Shown here: positions 57,395-64,000 of the stretch, one piece after another | Numbering within the stretch: the first letter of the stretch is position 1 | Layout: each line of letters starts with the position of its first letter | NCBI RefSeq assembly: GCF_014649495.1 | Contig: NZ_BMTD01000008.1 | Coordinates: forward strand, 186,001-250,000 | Reading direction: 5' to 3' | DNA from: Streptomyces filipinensis | GTDB taxonomy: Bacteria; Actinomycetota; Actinomycetes; Streptomycetales; Streptomycetaceae | Length of the DNA stretch: 64,000 nt | Notes under the pieces: generated by a model | Told to the model about the DNA's origin: nothing | Databases searched by the model: none | What the model saw: only the letters and a program-made list of their open reading frames with translations | Translations under genes and position numbers: made by a program

Positions 57395-57628
57395 ATGGAC
57401 AGAGGCAGGAGCGGCGCGGAGGAGACGGACGTTCCGATCACACCGCCCGAGAGCTGGGCGGTGGGCCTGCCGGCGGTGGCCAACCCACTGTGGTGCTCCC
57501 TGGAGCAGACGACGGTCCGCCGTACGGCGCTGACGCTGCTCGACCTCGACCAGACCAGGGGCTTCGACGGCCTCGGTCGCGCCTGGCCGGAACCAGACCC
57601 CGCTCACCGGCGGTCCGATGGCCCATGA
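57395..57628 (+). pseudogene. N-terminal remnant of an FdhF/YdeP-type molybdopterin oxidoreductase
   Basis: The frame reads TDVPITPPESWAVGLPAVAN, then SLEQTTVRRTALTLLDLDQTRGFDGLGRAWPEPDPAHR before stopping near 57628. Intact FdhF/YdeP oxidoreductases of actinobacteria read here GFDCPGCAWPEP followed by several hundred residues of Mo-bis-MGD domains. Here both cysteines are changed (Gly and Arg), and only about 75 codons remain, so this is a decayed 5' end. It overlaps the first bases of the pcm gene, which probably took over the position. Confidence 0.72.
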
Positions 57629-58262
57629 AGGGACCCCAGAAGACCTGGTTCGCGCGGCCCACGCCGTGGGCGTGACCGACGCCCGTCTCCTGGAGGCCGT
57701 ACGCAGCGTCCCCCGAGCGGAATTCGTCCCCGCGGACGAGGCGGCGTCCGCGTACCGGGACACGCCCGTTCCGCTCCCCCACGGGCAGGTGACCACCCAG
57801 CCCTCGCTGATCGCCATGATGGTCTCCGCTCTCGGCCTCACCGGAGACGAACAGGTCCTTGAGGTCGGGACCGGATACGGCTGGCAGACCGCGCTGCTGG
57901 CCCGCCTGGCCGCGTACGTCGTCAGCGTCGAGCGCTGGCCCGACCTGGTCGACGAGGCCCGCCTGCGGCTGGCCGGACGGGGCGTCGGCAATGCCGAGGT
58001 CGTAGTCGGCGACGGGACCCTGGGGATGCCGGCCCGGGCCCCGTACGACGCCGTCATCGTCTGCGCGGCCTTCCCGCGAGTGCCCGAGCCGCTCGTGGAT
58101 CAGCTCCGCGCCGGTGGCCGGCTCGTCCAGCCGATCGGGCAGGGCGGGCGGGAGCGCGTCGAGCTGTACGAGCGGCGGGCCCGCGGCCTGGTGCACCGCA
58201 GGACGGTCACCGCGGCACGGTTCGTCCGGCTGTACGGCGCCCATGGCTACGACCAGGGGTGA
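57618..58262 (+). CDS. pcm: Protein-L-isoaspartate O-methyltransferase
   Basis: A 214-residue SAM-dependent repair enzyme that methylates isoaspartyl residues in aged proteins. VPRAEFVPADEAASAYRDTPVPLPHGQVTTQPSLIAMMV is the typical N-terminal part (QTTxQPSL-like substrate loop), EVGTGYGWQTALLA is the SAM motif I, and VIVCAAFPRVPEPLVDQLRAGGRLV covers the post-II/III motifs. The length matches the family. No Shine-Dalgarno is evident before the ATG at 57618, which lies inside the remnant of an oxidoreductase gene. The YbhB gene is convergent, its stop five bases away. Confidence 0.87.
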   Translation: MAHEGTPEDLVRAAHAVGVTDARLLEAVRSVPRAEFVPADEAASAYRDTPVPLPHGQVTTQPSLIAMMVSALGLTGDEQVLEVGTGYGWQTALLARLAAYVVSVERWPDLVDEARLRLAGRGVGNAEVVVGDGTLGMPARAPYDAVIVCAAFPRVPEPLVDQLRAGGRLVQPIGQGGRERVELYERRARGLVHRRTVTAARFVRLYGAHGYDQG

Positions 58263-58267
58263 CGTGC

Positions 58268-58720
58268 TCAGCGCTGATAGGTCCCGACCAAGGTGCCGGA
58301 GGCCAGTTCCCTGCCCTTCAGGGCACGGTGCACGTCCTCGGCGCTCGGGTGGCCGTGCAGCGGCAGCGGCTCGGACAGGGCGTACAGGCGGAAGAAGTAG
58401 CGGTGTGGCCCGTGCCCCGGTGGAGGCATCGGCCCTCCCCAGCCCACGCGGCCGAAGCCGTTCGGCCAAGGCAGGCCTCCCTGGGGCTTCTGGCCCTCCG
58501 CCGCCCCGGTGGTCCCCGGATCGATGCCGGTCACCAGCCAGTGCAGGAAGGTCGTCCCCGGCGCGTCCGGGTCCTCACACAGGAGTACCAGCTCCGTGGC
58601 CTCGTCGGGCACCCCCGCCCAGGTCAAGGGCGGTGAGATGTTCTCGCCCTCCCCGCTGTACCGACGGGGGATCACCGTTTTGTCGTCGAACGCGGTGCTG
58701 CTGAGTTCAATTCGGCTCAT
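58268..58720 (-). CDS. YbhB/YbcL (PEBP, Raf kinase inhibitor-like) family protein
   Basis: A 150-residue cytoplasmic PEBP-fold protein. Characteristic blocks are IPRRYSGEGENISPPLTWAGVP, LLCEDPDAPGTTFLHWLVTGIDP (the DPDAP/HW ligand pocket), GWGGPMPPPGHGPHRYFFRLYAL and the C-terminal AL.G...A.GTLVGTYQR. The bacterial family binds small anionic ligands; the function is not established. No signal peptide. It is divergent from the NTPase gene, with about 108 bases between them. Confidence 0.93.
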   Translation of the reverse strand: MSRIELSSTAFDDKTVIPRRYSGEGENISPPLTWAGVPDEATELVLLCEDPDAPGTTFLHWLVTGIDPGTTGAAEGQKPQGGLPWPNGFGRVGWGGPMPPPGHGPHRYFFRLYALSEPLPLHGHPSAEDVHRALKGRELASGTLVGTYQR

Positions 58721-58828
58721 GCGCGCCGCTCTACCCGCAACGGCGGCACCGGCACCGGTCCGCACCCCGAAACGCCCGCTCGGCCGAGCCCACCCGGGCC
58801 GCCTCCGAAAGCGGGGGAAGATGGCGGT

Positions 58829-59389
58829 GTGCCGACGAGGATCCTGGTCGAGGGCCGTCCCGGCGCGGGCAAGACGACCGCCCTGCGTCGGCTCGCCGCG
58901 CTGCTGCCCACCCACGCGGCCAGCGGCTTCACCACGGAGGAGATCCGGCAATGCGGCGCCCGCGTCGGATTCGCCCTGGAGACCCTGGCGGGCCGACGGG
59001 ACGTGCTCGCCCATGTCGACCTGCCCGGTCCGCCACGGGTGGGGAAGTACGGCGTCGACCCGGGCGTCATGGAACGACTGGCGCTGCCGTCGCTTCGGCC
59101 GGCAGCAACCGGGGAGGCAACGGGGAGGCTGGTGCTCATCGACGAGCTGGGGCGGATGGAACTGGCGTGCACGGCGTTCCGGCACGCGGTCGACGCGCTG
59201 TTCGTCGCAGAGGTCGACGTCGTCGCCACGGTCCACACGCACCGCGATCCGTTCACCGACGCCCTCAAGCGGCGTGCCGACGTCGAGGTCATCCAGCTCA
59301 CCCCGGCGAACCGGGACGTCCTGCCGGGCGAGCTGGCGGCCCGGCTGCGGCAGCCCCGGACCCACGGGAGGCCGCCCTCTCACGGATGA
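58829..59389 (+). CDS. Nucleoside-triphosphatase, THEP1 family
   Basis: A 186-residue P-loop NTPase. VEGRPGAGKTTALRRL is the Walker A motif (GRPGAGKT), FTTEEIRQCGARVGFALETL is the THEP1-specific block, GKYGVDPGVME continues it, and LVLIDELGRMEL is Walker B. THTHRD follows as a sensor segment. The family (human NTPCR, Aquifex THEP1) hydrolyses NTPs slowly; its biological role is unclear. The GTG at 58829 is preceded by GGGGGAAG. Confidence 0.9.
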   Translation: MPTRILVEGRPGAGKTTALRRLAALLPTHAASGFTTEEIRQCGARVGFALETLAGRRDVLAHVDLPGPPRVGKYGVDPGVMERLALPSLRPAATGEATGRLVLIDELGRMELACTAFRHAVDALFVAEVDVVATVHTHRDPFTDALKRRADVEVIQLTPANRDVLPGELAARLRQPRTHGRPPSHG

Positions 59390-59499
59390 GAGACCGCCCT
59401 CCGACCTGCTGGGACCAGAGCCGGGGCGGCAGGATGTGAAGTCGTCCGGTAGGCGTGCGGGCTGGATTGTTGGCTTCAACCCTGATAAATCATCTTGTC

Positions 59500-60300
59500 A
59501 TGGCCATGAAGGCGATTGAACTGCACAGTATCAATCGTTGGGAGGCGTCCTTCCTGCGCGAGGAGGTGGGCGGCTATTTCACCCACGGCATCGAGTGCAG
59601 GCCGGGCGCGACGGTACTCGACGTGGGCGCCAACATCGGTGTGTTCTCGGCGGCCGTCTATGAGCGGCTGGACGGGGACGTGCGGATCTACGCCTTCGAG
59701 CCGGTGCCGCCGCTCCACGCGACACTCGACCGCAATGCTCGCGAGTTCTTCAACGGACGTCTGACCGCGCTCCCTTACGGCCTTGCGTCCCGTGACGACG
59801 AGCTCGATTTCAGCTATGTTCCGGCCGCCACGATCTTCTCGTCCTCCTCACGGGATCAGGGAAACATCGAGGCTGAGCGGCGGCGGGTCACCGCGAGCGT
59901 CGTCGAAATGATCCGCCAGGGCGGCCTGGGACCGGTCCTGCGCCGCGTACCCGCTCCCCTCCTCACTCTTCTCGTCAGCCGCAAGCTGCGGGTGATGCGG
60001 CGGCTTGAGACGCACCGGGTGAAGGTCAGGGCCCTGTCATCAGTGCTCGACGAGCAGGGCATCGACCACATCGACCTGCTCAAGGTCGATGTGGAAGGCG
60101 CCGAGCTCGATGTGCTCAGAGGCGTCGAGGAACGGCATTGGCCGCTGGTCCGCCAGGCCGTCGTCGAGGTGGAGCGCTGGCAGCAGAACCACGGCACAGT
60201 CTGCGAGGTCCTCCGCACCCGCGGCTTCACGGTGAGCACCGAGCAGGATTCGGTGCAGCAGGCCGGCGACATCGGCATGGTGTTCGCGGTCAGGCCCTGA
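59500..60300 (+). CDS. FkbM family methyltransferase
   Basis: A 266-residue SAM-dependent methyltransferase. VLDVGANIGVFSAAVYERL is motif I, VRIYAFEPVPPLHATLDRN is motif II with the FEP signature of FkbM proteins, and IDLLKVDVEGAELDVLRGVEERHWPLVRQAVVEVE is the C-terminal FkbM block. FkbM enzymes methylate hydroxyl groups of sugars or polyketides. The start is uncertain: ATG 59500 and ATG 59506 are both possible, and GTG at 59455 is open too; no ribosome binding site is clear, and an AT-rich GATAAATC element just upstream suggests a promoter close to the start. The base composition (59460-60300) is noticeably less GC-rich than in its neighbours, which may point to acquisition. Confidence 0.87.
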   Translation: MAMKAIELHSINRWEASFLREEVGGYFTHGIECRPGATVLDVGANIGVFSAAVYERLDGDVRIYAFEPVPPLHATLDRNAREFFNGRLTALPYGLASRDDELDFSYVPAATIFSSSSRDQGNIEAERRRVTASVVEMIRQGGLGPVLRRVPAPLLTLLVSRKLRVMRRLETHRVKVRALSSVLDEQGIDHIDLLKVDVEGAELDVLRGVEERHWPLVRQAVVEVERWQQNHGTVCEVLRTRGFTVSTEQDSVQQAGDIGMVFAVRP

Positions 60301-60375
60301 CCACGCGCAGCGCCCCAGGCACAACACTCCAGACCGAGTTGCTCTCACGGCCGGGCTGTGCTTCGCCTACCGCGC

Positions 60376-60430
60376 CAGGGCCTGTCCGGTGGATCACTGA
60401 CCGTGGCGGTGAGCCGGGGCAGTGATCCAC
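60376..60430. repeat. IS-end-like sequence and perfect 11-base inverted repeat
   Basis: CAGGGCCTGTCCGG (60376-60389) looks like the terminal inverted repeat of Streptomyces IS5-type elements as I recall them. It leads into GTGGATCACTG (60389-60399), which is perfectly repeated in inverted form as CAGTGATCCAC at 60420-60430. The hairpin lies between the convergent FkbM and DUF6624 genes and may act as a terminator, or be a solo element end. Confidence 0.5.
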
Positions 60431-60453
60431 CACGCGTGACCGGGAACGGGGCG

Positions 60454-60960
60454 TCAGGCCATGGAGAACTTGGCGACGTACTCCTGGAAGGGTTCGATGC
60501 CTGCTTCCGCACGGAGTTCGTCCATCCGCTCGGGCTCTTCACACGGCCAGGGAACCGGCGCCCCGTCCTTCACGCCGGCGATCTGAGTGCCGTAGATCTG
60601 CTTACGGCCCTCGTTGACCAGCGTGCGGTCGCGCAGGAAGGCCAGCTCGCGCGGGCTGGCCGAGCCTGCCGACACCGCCTGCCGCATCAGCCGGAGAGCG
60701 CGACGCTGGACGTCGAGCTGCCGGTCGGCGTGCTGGGCGATCAGCCAGGCAGCGCGTGCGGCCTCCTCGCCGACCAGTTCCGCCGTCGGCCAGCCGTACT
60801 CGTCCATGATCTCGCCGAGCCGGTCACCGTGCCGAGCGGTCAGCCGTCGCCACGCCAGCTGCTCGGCGGGGTCATCGCTGTTCGCGCCGAGTGCGGACCG
60901 GTGATCGGCCGCAGCCATGTCCGTGAGTTCCACCGCCAGTGCGGCAACGTCGTGCGCCAC
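60454..60960 (-). CDS. DUF6624 family protein
   Basis: A 168-residue soluble protein. It has the DUF6624 pattern: IMDEYGWPTAELVGEEAARAAWLIAQHADRQLDVQRRALRLM, then FLRDRTLVNEGRKQIYGTQIAG and DELRAEAGIEPFQEYVAKF (the usual GRxQxYGTQ and RRxxLGLxPL-type motifs, here QIYGTQ and RAEAGIEPF). Function unknown. The start is set at GTG 60960 with GGGGG upstream; a TTG at 60966 is the longer alternative. Confidence 0.8.
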   Translation of the reverse strand: MAHDVAALAVELTDMAAADHRSALGANSDDPAEQLAWRRLTARHGDRLGEIMDEYGWPTAELVGEEAARAAWLIAQHADRQLDVQRRALRLMRQAVSAGSASPRELAFLRDRTLVNEGRKQIYGTQIAGVKDGAPVPWPCEEPERMDELRAEAGIEPFQEYVAKFSMA

Positions 60961-61080
60961 TCTCAACCCCCAGGTCAGATCCGTGCTTTGTGTCCGCCCG
61001 CAAGCCTAGAGGCGCAAATCGGGTGTAAGGATCATTCCGGAGAACGGTGACAGACGCCTCCCCGCACCGGGATAATGGAT

Positions 61081-61165
61081 CTACCCCCGAAGCCAGAGCC
61101 GGATGGCTGCGACGCTCACGGCGCCCTGGAAGTGCACGCTTGTCGAACCTCGTGGCCACATCTGG
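61081..61165 (-). pseudogene. C-terminal scrap of an IS5-type transposase
   Basis: The minus strand ends in a TAG (61083-61081) after HFQGAVSVAAIRLWLRG, and just upstream in another frame reads VATRFDKRA. Joined, ATRFDKRA...GAVSVAAIRLWLR is the standard C terminus of IS5-family DDE transposases (compare ATRYDKR...V..AAxxIWLR). One frame change is needed. No other part of the element remains nearby. Confidence 0.7.
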
Positions 61166-61212
61166 GTAGACGCGGCTCGCGAGAATGCTTGCCGAAGGAA
61201 TCGCAGTCGTAG

Positions 61213-61518
61213 ACGCTCTCGGAGAAGGAGATCCTCACCCGCGAGCAGGAGGCCGAGCAGCGCATCGCGCACGCCGTCCACGCCCTCCCCGCGGCACGAC
61301 GAGCCCTCGATGAACTCCCGGCCTCGGACCGAGCGCCACGGCGCACTCGGCCGAGGGGAACTCGCCGCCATGCCGGCCGGCTCCGCGCACGGCTGGACGA
61401 CGGCACCTGGCTCGCACGCCTCGTCCCACGCGGCGTCACCCATGGCACCGAGTTCCCCGACGACGCGGCCGGTCGGCGCGCTCCATGGTCCGACGCGCTC
61501 CCCGAAGCACAGGCCTAA
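61213..61518 (+). pseudogene. 5'-truncated gene fragment of unknown family
   Basis: An open frame from a stop at 61210 to TAA at 61516-61518 has clear coding character: SEKEILTREQEAEQRIAHAV, HALPAARRALDELPASD, later LDDGTWLARLVPRGVTHGTE and SDALPEAQA at the end. There is no start codon in frame before it, and the transposase scrap lies directly upstream, so the gene seems to have lost its 5' part. I do not recognise the family. Confidence 0.5.
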
Positions 61519-61937
61519 CCCAGGAAGGTCAACCGGACCTGACGACTGGGGTTGTCCCTGTTCGTGTCGACCAGGCACACCGACTGCCACGTGCCCAGTT
61601 CCAGGCGGCCGGCGATAACCGGGAGGGTCGCGTGGGGCGGGACGATGGCGGGGAGGACGTGGTCGCGGCCGTGGCCGGGGCTGCCGTGCCGGTGCTGCCA
61701 GCGGTCGTCGGCGGGGAGCAGGGTGTGCAGGGCGGCGAGCAGGTCGTCGTCGCTGCCGGCGCCGGTCTCGATGACGGCGATCCCTGCGGTGGCGTGCGGG
61801 ACGAAGAGATTGAGCAGTCCGTCGCGGCCGGCTGCCGCCTCCCGCAGGAAGTCCTCGCAGTCGCGGGTGAGGTCGACGACGCGTTCCCGGGAGCCGGTGG
61901 AGACGTTCAGCATTCGGGTGGTGAAGGCATCTGACAT
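61515..61937 (-). CDS. YjbQ family protein (UPF0047, thiamine-phosphate-synthase-like)
   Basis: A 140-residue protein of the UPF0047/YjbQ family. LLNLFVPHATAGIAVIETG is the conserved HATAG block, DDRWQHRHGSPGHGRDHVLPAIVPP the histidine-rich metal-binding block, and LGTWQSVCLVDTNRDNPSRQVRLTFLG the typical C terminus with GTWQxIxLxExD-like sequence. Some members have weak thiamine phosphate synthase activity; the physiological role is not known. The start ATG at 61937 has GGATGGGGG before it. It is an intact gene in the middle of remnants. Confidence 0.9.
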   Translation of the reverse strand: MSDAFTTRMLNVSTGSRERVVDLTRDCEDFLREAAAGRDGLLNLFVPHATAGIAVIETGAGSDDDLLAALHTLLPADDRWQHRHGSPGHGRDHVLPAIVPPHATLPVIAGRLELGTWQSVCLVDTNRDNPSRQVRLTFLG

Positions 61938-62347
61938 GCCCCCATCCTGACCCATACGCCGGGTTTCACACTCGGTGGCGCGGGCGTCCGCCAGGACGGG
62001 CGTTCCGCGAGGCGAGACGCCGTTGGCCATGGAGCGGTCATCTGGCCACGTTCGACCGCATGTTGCGAACAGCTCTGCTCACCACGCGCGGTGACATCGA
62101 CCTGCTGCGGGTGGCCTTCGCCGCGCATCGCCGCGGCTGCTGACGCCTTTCCCGCTCCCCCGGCCTCCTCGCTCCACCGCCTCGACCGTCAGCCGCGCTT
62201 GATGCCGGCAGGACGTGGCGGCATCGAGCCCGCCGAGCCGCATCCCCCGTGCCCCTCTCCCCTCCCCCGCGGAGCGGCCGGCACCGACGGCAAGGGCGCC
62301 GTCCCGCTCGGCGTCGGTGACCAGGAGGGCGGTTCCGAGGCCATCCT

Positions 62348-62461
62348 GAGGACAAGCCGCTCGTCGCCTCCGAGCAGCAGATCGCCGACACCTTCACCGC
62401 CTTGAAGCTCATCCCCGAGAAGGGACGTCTTCGCGGCGTCCGGGGGCTTCCCCGGCTGTAG
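62348..62461 (+). pseudogene. C-terminal scrap of a sulfonate/taurine ABC transporter binding protein
   Basis: The short frame EDKPLVASEQQIADTFTALK, LIPEK then runs into nonsense and a TAG at 62459. SsuA/TauA-type substrate-binding proteins end with a very similar segment (S-x-Q-K-IADTFxxLGLIPKxV). Nothing upstream of 62348 continues the protein. The assignment is by a short pattern only. Confidence 0.4.
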
Positions 62462-62462
62462 G

Positions 62463-62810
62463 CCCGCATTTGGAATGTACCGAGTTGTTCGCCGGTGTCG
62501 TCCAGGACGAGGCGTTCGGGCCGCTTGTCGTCTTCGGTCTCGTCGGTACGGCGACCGAGCTGCTCGCCGACCATGCCGCCCGGCTCGCGCCGCTGACTGA
62601 TCTGGATGTACGTGACCTGCTCACCTCCCCGCGCTGCTTCCCCCTGCTGTTCGGCTACGGTGGCACACCCGCCACTGACCTCTCCACCAGTTGGCAGAGG
62701 CCGACCTCAACCCGGTGCTGGCCGGTCCGCACGGCGTCATGGTCCTCGACGCCCGCGTGCGGCTCGTACCGCGCCATCCCCACGACCCGTATCTGCGCCG
62801 GCTGCGCTGA
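62463..62810 (+). pseudogene. C-terminal remnant of an ADP-forming acyl-CoA synthetase / Pat acyltransferase
   Basis: Frame one reads ECTELFAGVVQDEAFGPLVV and FGLVGTATELLADHAARLAPL and PLLFGYGGTPATDL; after a shift and an internal loss the next frame continues LAEADLNPVLAGPHGVMVLDARVRLVP and HDPYLRRLR to TGA at 62808-62810. This is the end of the ATP-grasp half of ADP-forming acetyl-CoA synthetase-like proteins, including actinobacterial Pat acetyltransferases. A helix of about 25 residues between the two parts is missing. The catalytic domains are absent, so it is dead. Confidence 0.75.
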
Positions 62811-62923
62811 TCGACTCGGGCGCATGGGCCGAAAAGCCCTGACCGCGGTCCGGGCGGCCCGTTGGTGCCAGTGCCCGGGGTCGCGCACGCTGGGATCGAC
62901 AGCCCGTGAAGGGAGCAGGTGCG

Positions 62924-63382
62924 ATGACTTCCGCCACCACCATCACCACGGCTCTTGAGCCCGTACACCGCGAACGGCTGATGCGCCTCGCCCGTGAGAT
63001 CTCCTTCGACGCCGGCGCCCGCCTGTTCGAGGAGGGTCACCGGGCCGATCGCTTCTGGATCGTGCGCACCGGCACTGTCGCCCTCGACCTGCACGTGCCC
63101 GGCCGCCGCCCCGCCGTCGTCGAAACGCTCGGACACGGCGAGTTGGTGGGGTGGTCCTGGCACTTCCCACCCCACGTCTGGCACCTCGGTGCCGAGGCGA
63201 TGAGCCCGGTACGGGCCTGGGAGTTCGACGCGGAGGAGGTGCTCGCGATGTGCGCCGCCGACGCCGAGTTCGGCCGGGCGATAGCGGTGTGGGTGGGCCG
63301 TGTGGTCGCTCAGCGGCTGCACTCCTCGCGCGTCCGGCTGCTCGACCTCTATGCCCCGTACGGCAGCGGAAGCCTGGCCTGA
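62924..63382 (+). CDS. Cyclic-nucleotide-binding domain protein without DNA-binding domain
   Basis: A 152-residue protein made of one cNMP-binding beta barrel (LAREISFDAGARLFEEGHRADRFWIVRTGTVALDLHVPGR ... VETLGHGELVGWSWHFPPHVWHLGAEAMSPVRAWEF). The phosphate-binding cassette is atypical (ELVGWSW instead of GExxLL...R-A), so cyclic nucleotide binding is uncertain. It has no C-terminal helix-turn-helix as Crp/Fnr regulators have. The ATG at 62924 follows GGGAGCAGGTGCG. The CBS-BON gene follows 16 bases later in the same direction. Proteins of this type, next to CBS proteins, are typical of actinobacterial stress/dormancy clusters as I recall them. Confidence 0.85.
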   Translation: MTSATTITTALEPVHRERLMRLAREISFDAGARLFEEGHRADRFWIVRTGTVALDLHVPGRRPAVVETLGHGELVGWSWHFPPHVWHLGAEAMSPVRAWEFDAEEVLAMCAADAEFGRAIAVWVGRVVAQRLHSSRVRLLDLYAPYGSGSLA

Positions 63383-63398
63383 ACCACTGGAGGAGAGC

Positions 63399-64000
63399 AT
63401 GGACAGCAGCCCGCACCGGGTGGGTGACGTGATGACGCGTGCCGCCGTAGCGGTGGGCCGCACGGCTCTGTTCAAGGACATCGTCGAGCGCATGGAGCAG
63501 TGGAAGGTCAGTGCCCTTCCCGTGCTGGAGGGCGACGGCCGGGTCATCGGAGTGGTTTCCGAAGCCGATCTGCTGCCCAAGGAGGAGTTCCGGGACAGCG
63601 ACCCTGACCGGTTCACCCAGATGAGCCGGCTACCCGACCTCGCGAAGGCCGGGGCGGTGTGCGCCGAGGACCTGATGAGCACGCCGGCCGTCACCGTCCA
63701 CGCGGACGCGACGCTCCCCGAGGCGGCGCGCATCATGGCGCTGCGGCACGTCAAACGGCTGCCCGTGGTGAGCTCCGAGGGCGTCCTCGAAGGCGTGGTC
63801 AGCCGCGGCGACCTGCTGAAGGTCTTCCTGCGCACGGACAACGAACTCGCCGACGAGATCCGCCGCGACATCGTCGACGTCCTCTTCCCGGCGCCGATCG
63901 AGCCCATACACGTGAGGGTCACCGACGGCGTCGCGACGCTGACCGGGCGCGTCGGGGAATCTGCTCGGGTCGACCTGGCCACGCGCCTGGTCCGGGGCGT
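63399..64000 (+). CDS. CBS-BON domain protein (partial at right edge)
   Basis: The first 200 residues are visible. Two CBS modules lie at about residues 8-60 (VGDVMTRAAVAVGRTALFKDIVERMEQWKVSALPVLEGDGRVIGVVSEADLL) and 88-145 (CAEDLMSTPAVTVHADATLPEAARIMALRHVKRLPVVSSEGVLEGVVSRGDLL), which together form a nucleotide-binding Bateman pair. A BON domain begins near residue 155 (IRRDIVDVLFPAPIEPIHVRVTDGVATLTGRV) and runs off the end. CBS-BON proteins are usual in actinobacterial stress and hypoxia gene sets. The ATG follows a strong GGAGGAG five bases before. It is co-transcribed with the cNMP-type protein. Confidence 0.9.
   Translation, partial: MDSSPHRVGDVMTRAAVAVGRTALFKDIVERMEQWKVSALPVLEGDGRVIGVVSEADLLPKEEFRDSDPDRFTQMSRLPDLAKAGAVCAEDLMSTPAVTVHADATLPEAARIMALRHVKRLPVVSSEGVLEGVVSRGDLLKVFLRTDNELADEIRRDIVDVLFPAPIEPIHVRVTDGVATLTGRVGESARVDLATRLVRG

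Noticed and set aside
1-64000. CRISPR arrays, tRNA or rRNA genes, biosynthetic gene clusters, complete IS elements
   Set aside because: No repeat-spacer pattern, no cloverleaf with conserved T-loop, no rRNA-like sequence, no PKS/NRPS core gene and no full transposase were seen on either strand.

Overview
The window is a stretch of chromosome from a Streptomyces or a very close actinomycete. The base composition is extremely GC-rich with strong third-position bias, GTG and TTG starts are common, many promoters look leaderless, and many of the families are actinobacterial (DUF6421, DUF5134, DUF6214, DUF6221, DUF5997, DUF6624, Rv1733c-like, PaaX, FUSC). I see no tRNA, rRNA, CRISPR array or intact transposon.

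Layout. 1-5.5 kb: the start of a DUF6421 gene, a glycerophosphodiesterase, a GNAT acetyltransferase, two glyoxalase-fold proteins, a frameshifted methyltransferase and an aldo/keto reductase. 5.5-12 kb: a MarR-FUSC exporter operon with its own palindromic operator; then DUF5134, M56 peptidase, PAP2 phosphatase and HAD hydrolase; then an autoregulated TetR gene. 12-17.3 kb: DUF6214, an FprA-like reductase, a nucleobase permease, and an ArsR regulator divergent from an old-yellow-enzyme reductase across a clustered operator. 17.3-25.5 kb: a giant P-type ATPase with a degenerate second copy at its N terminus, a small membrane partner, DUF6221 with a decayed 3'-end duplicate, and a PaaX regulator divergent from an acyl-CoA dehydrogenase. 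25.7-41 kb: a HEAT-repeat protein with five TTA codons, secreted or membrane proteins, a BNR-repeat protein, uracil-DNA glycosylase and a sugar kinase, a CbiX-like protein, a lactonase behind a DasR-type (dre) site, a second FUSC transporter divergent from an Lrp regulator, an MFS exporter, and a headless LysR protein divergent from DUF5997.

41.1-53.8 kb is one operon-like block: a DUF4132 protein, a 1669-residue protein, a MoxR-type AAA+ ATPase, a DUF5682-VWA fusion and a SWIM zinc-finger protein. It corresponds in content to the poorly understood E. coli yehI/L/M/P/Q (MolR) locus. It is the best candidate in the window for an uncharacterised multi-protein system: an AAA+ motor, a VWA adaptor and large substrate-recognition partners.

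53.9-64 kb starts with a cold-shock protein and a GH3 lipoprotein, then becomes a patchwork of intact stress-type genes (baeRF/Rv2629-like, Pcm, YbhB, NTPase, FkbM methyltransferase, DUF6624, YjbQ, a cyclic-nucleotide-binding protein and a CBS-BON protein) mixed with gene remnants: an FdhF/YdeP N terminus, an IS5-type transposase tail, an unidentified headless frame, a sulfonate-binding-protein tail and an ADP-forming acyl-CoA synthetase tail. The family content resembles actinobacterial dormancy/hypoxia gene sets, apparently partly eroded here.
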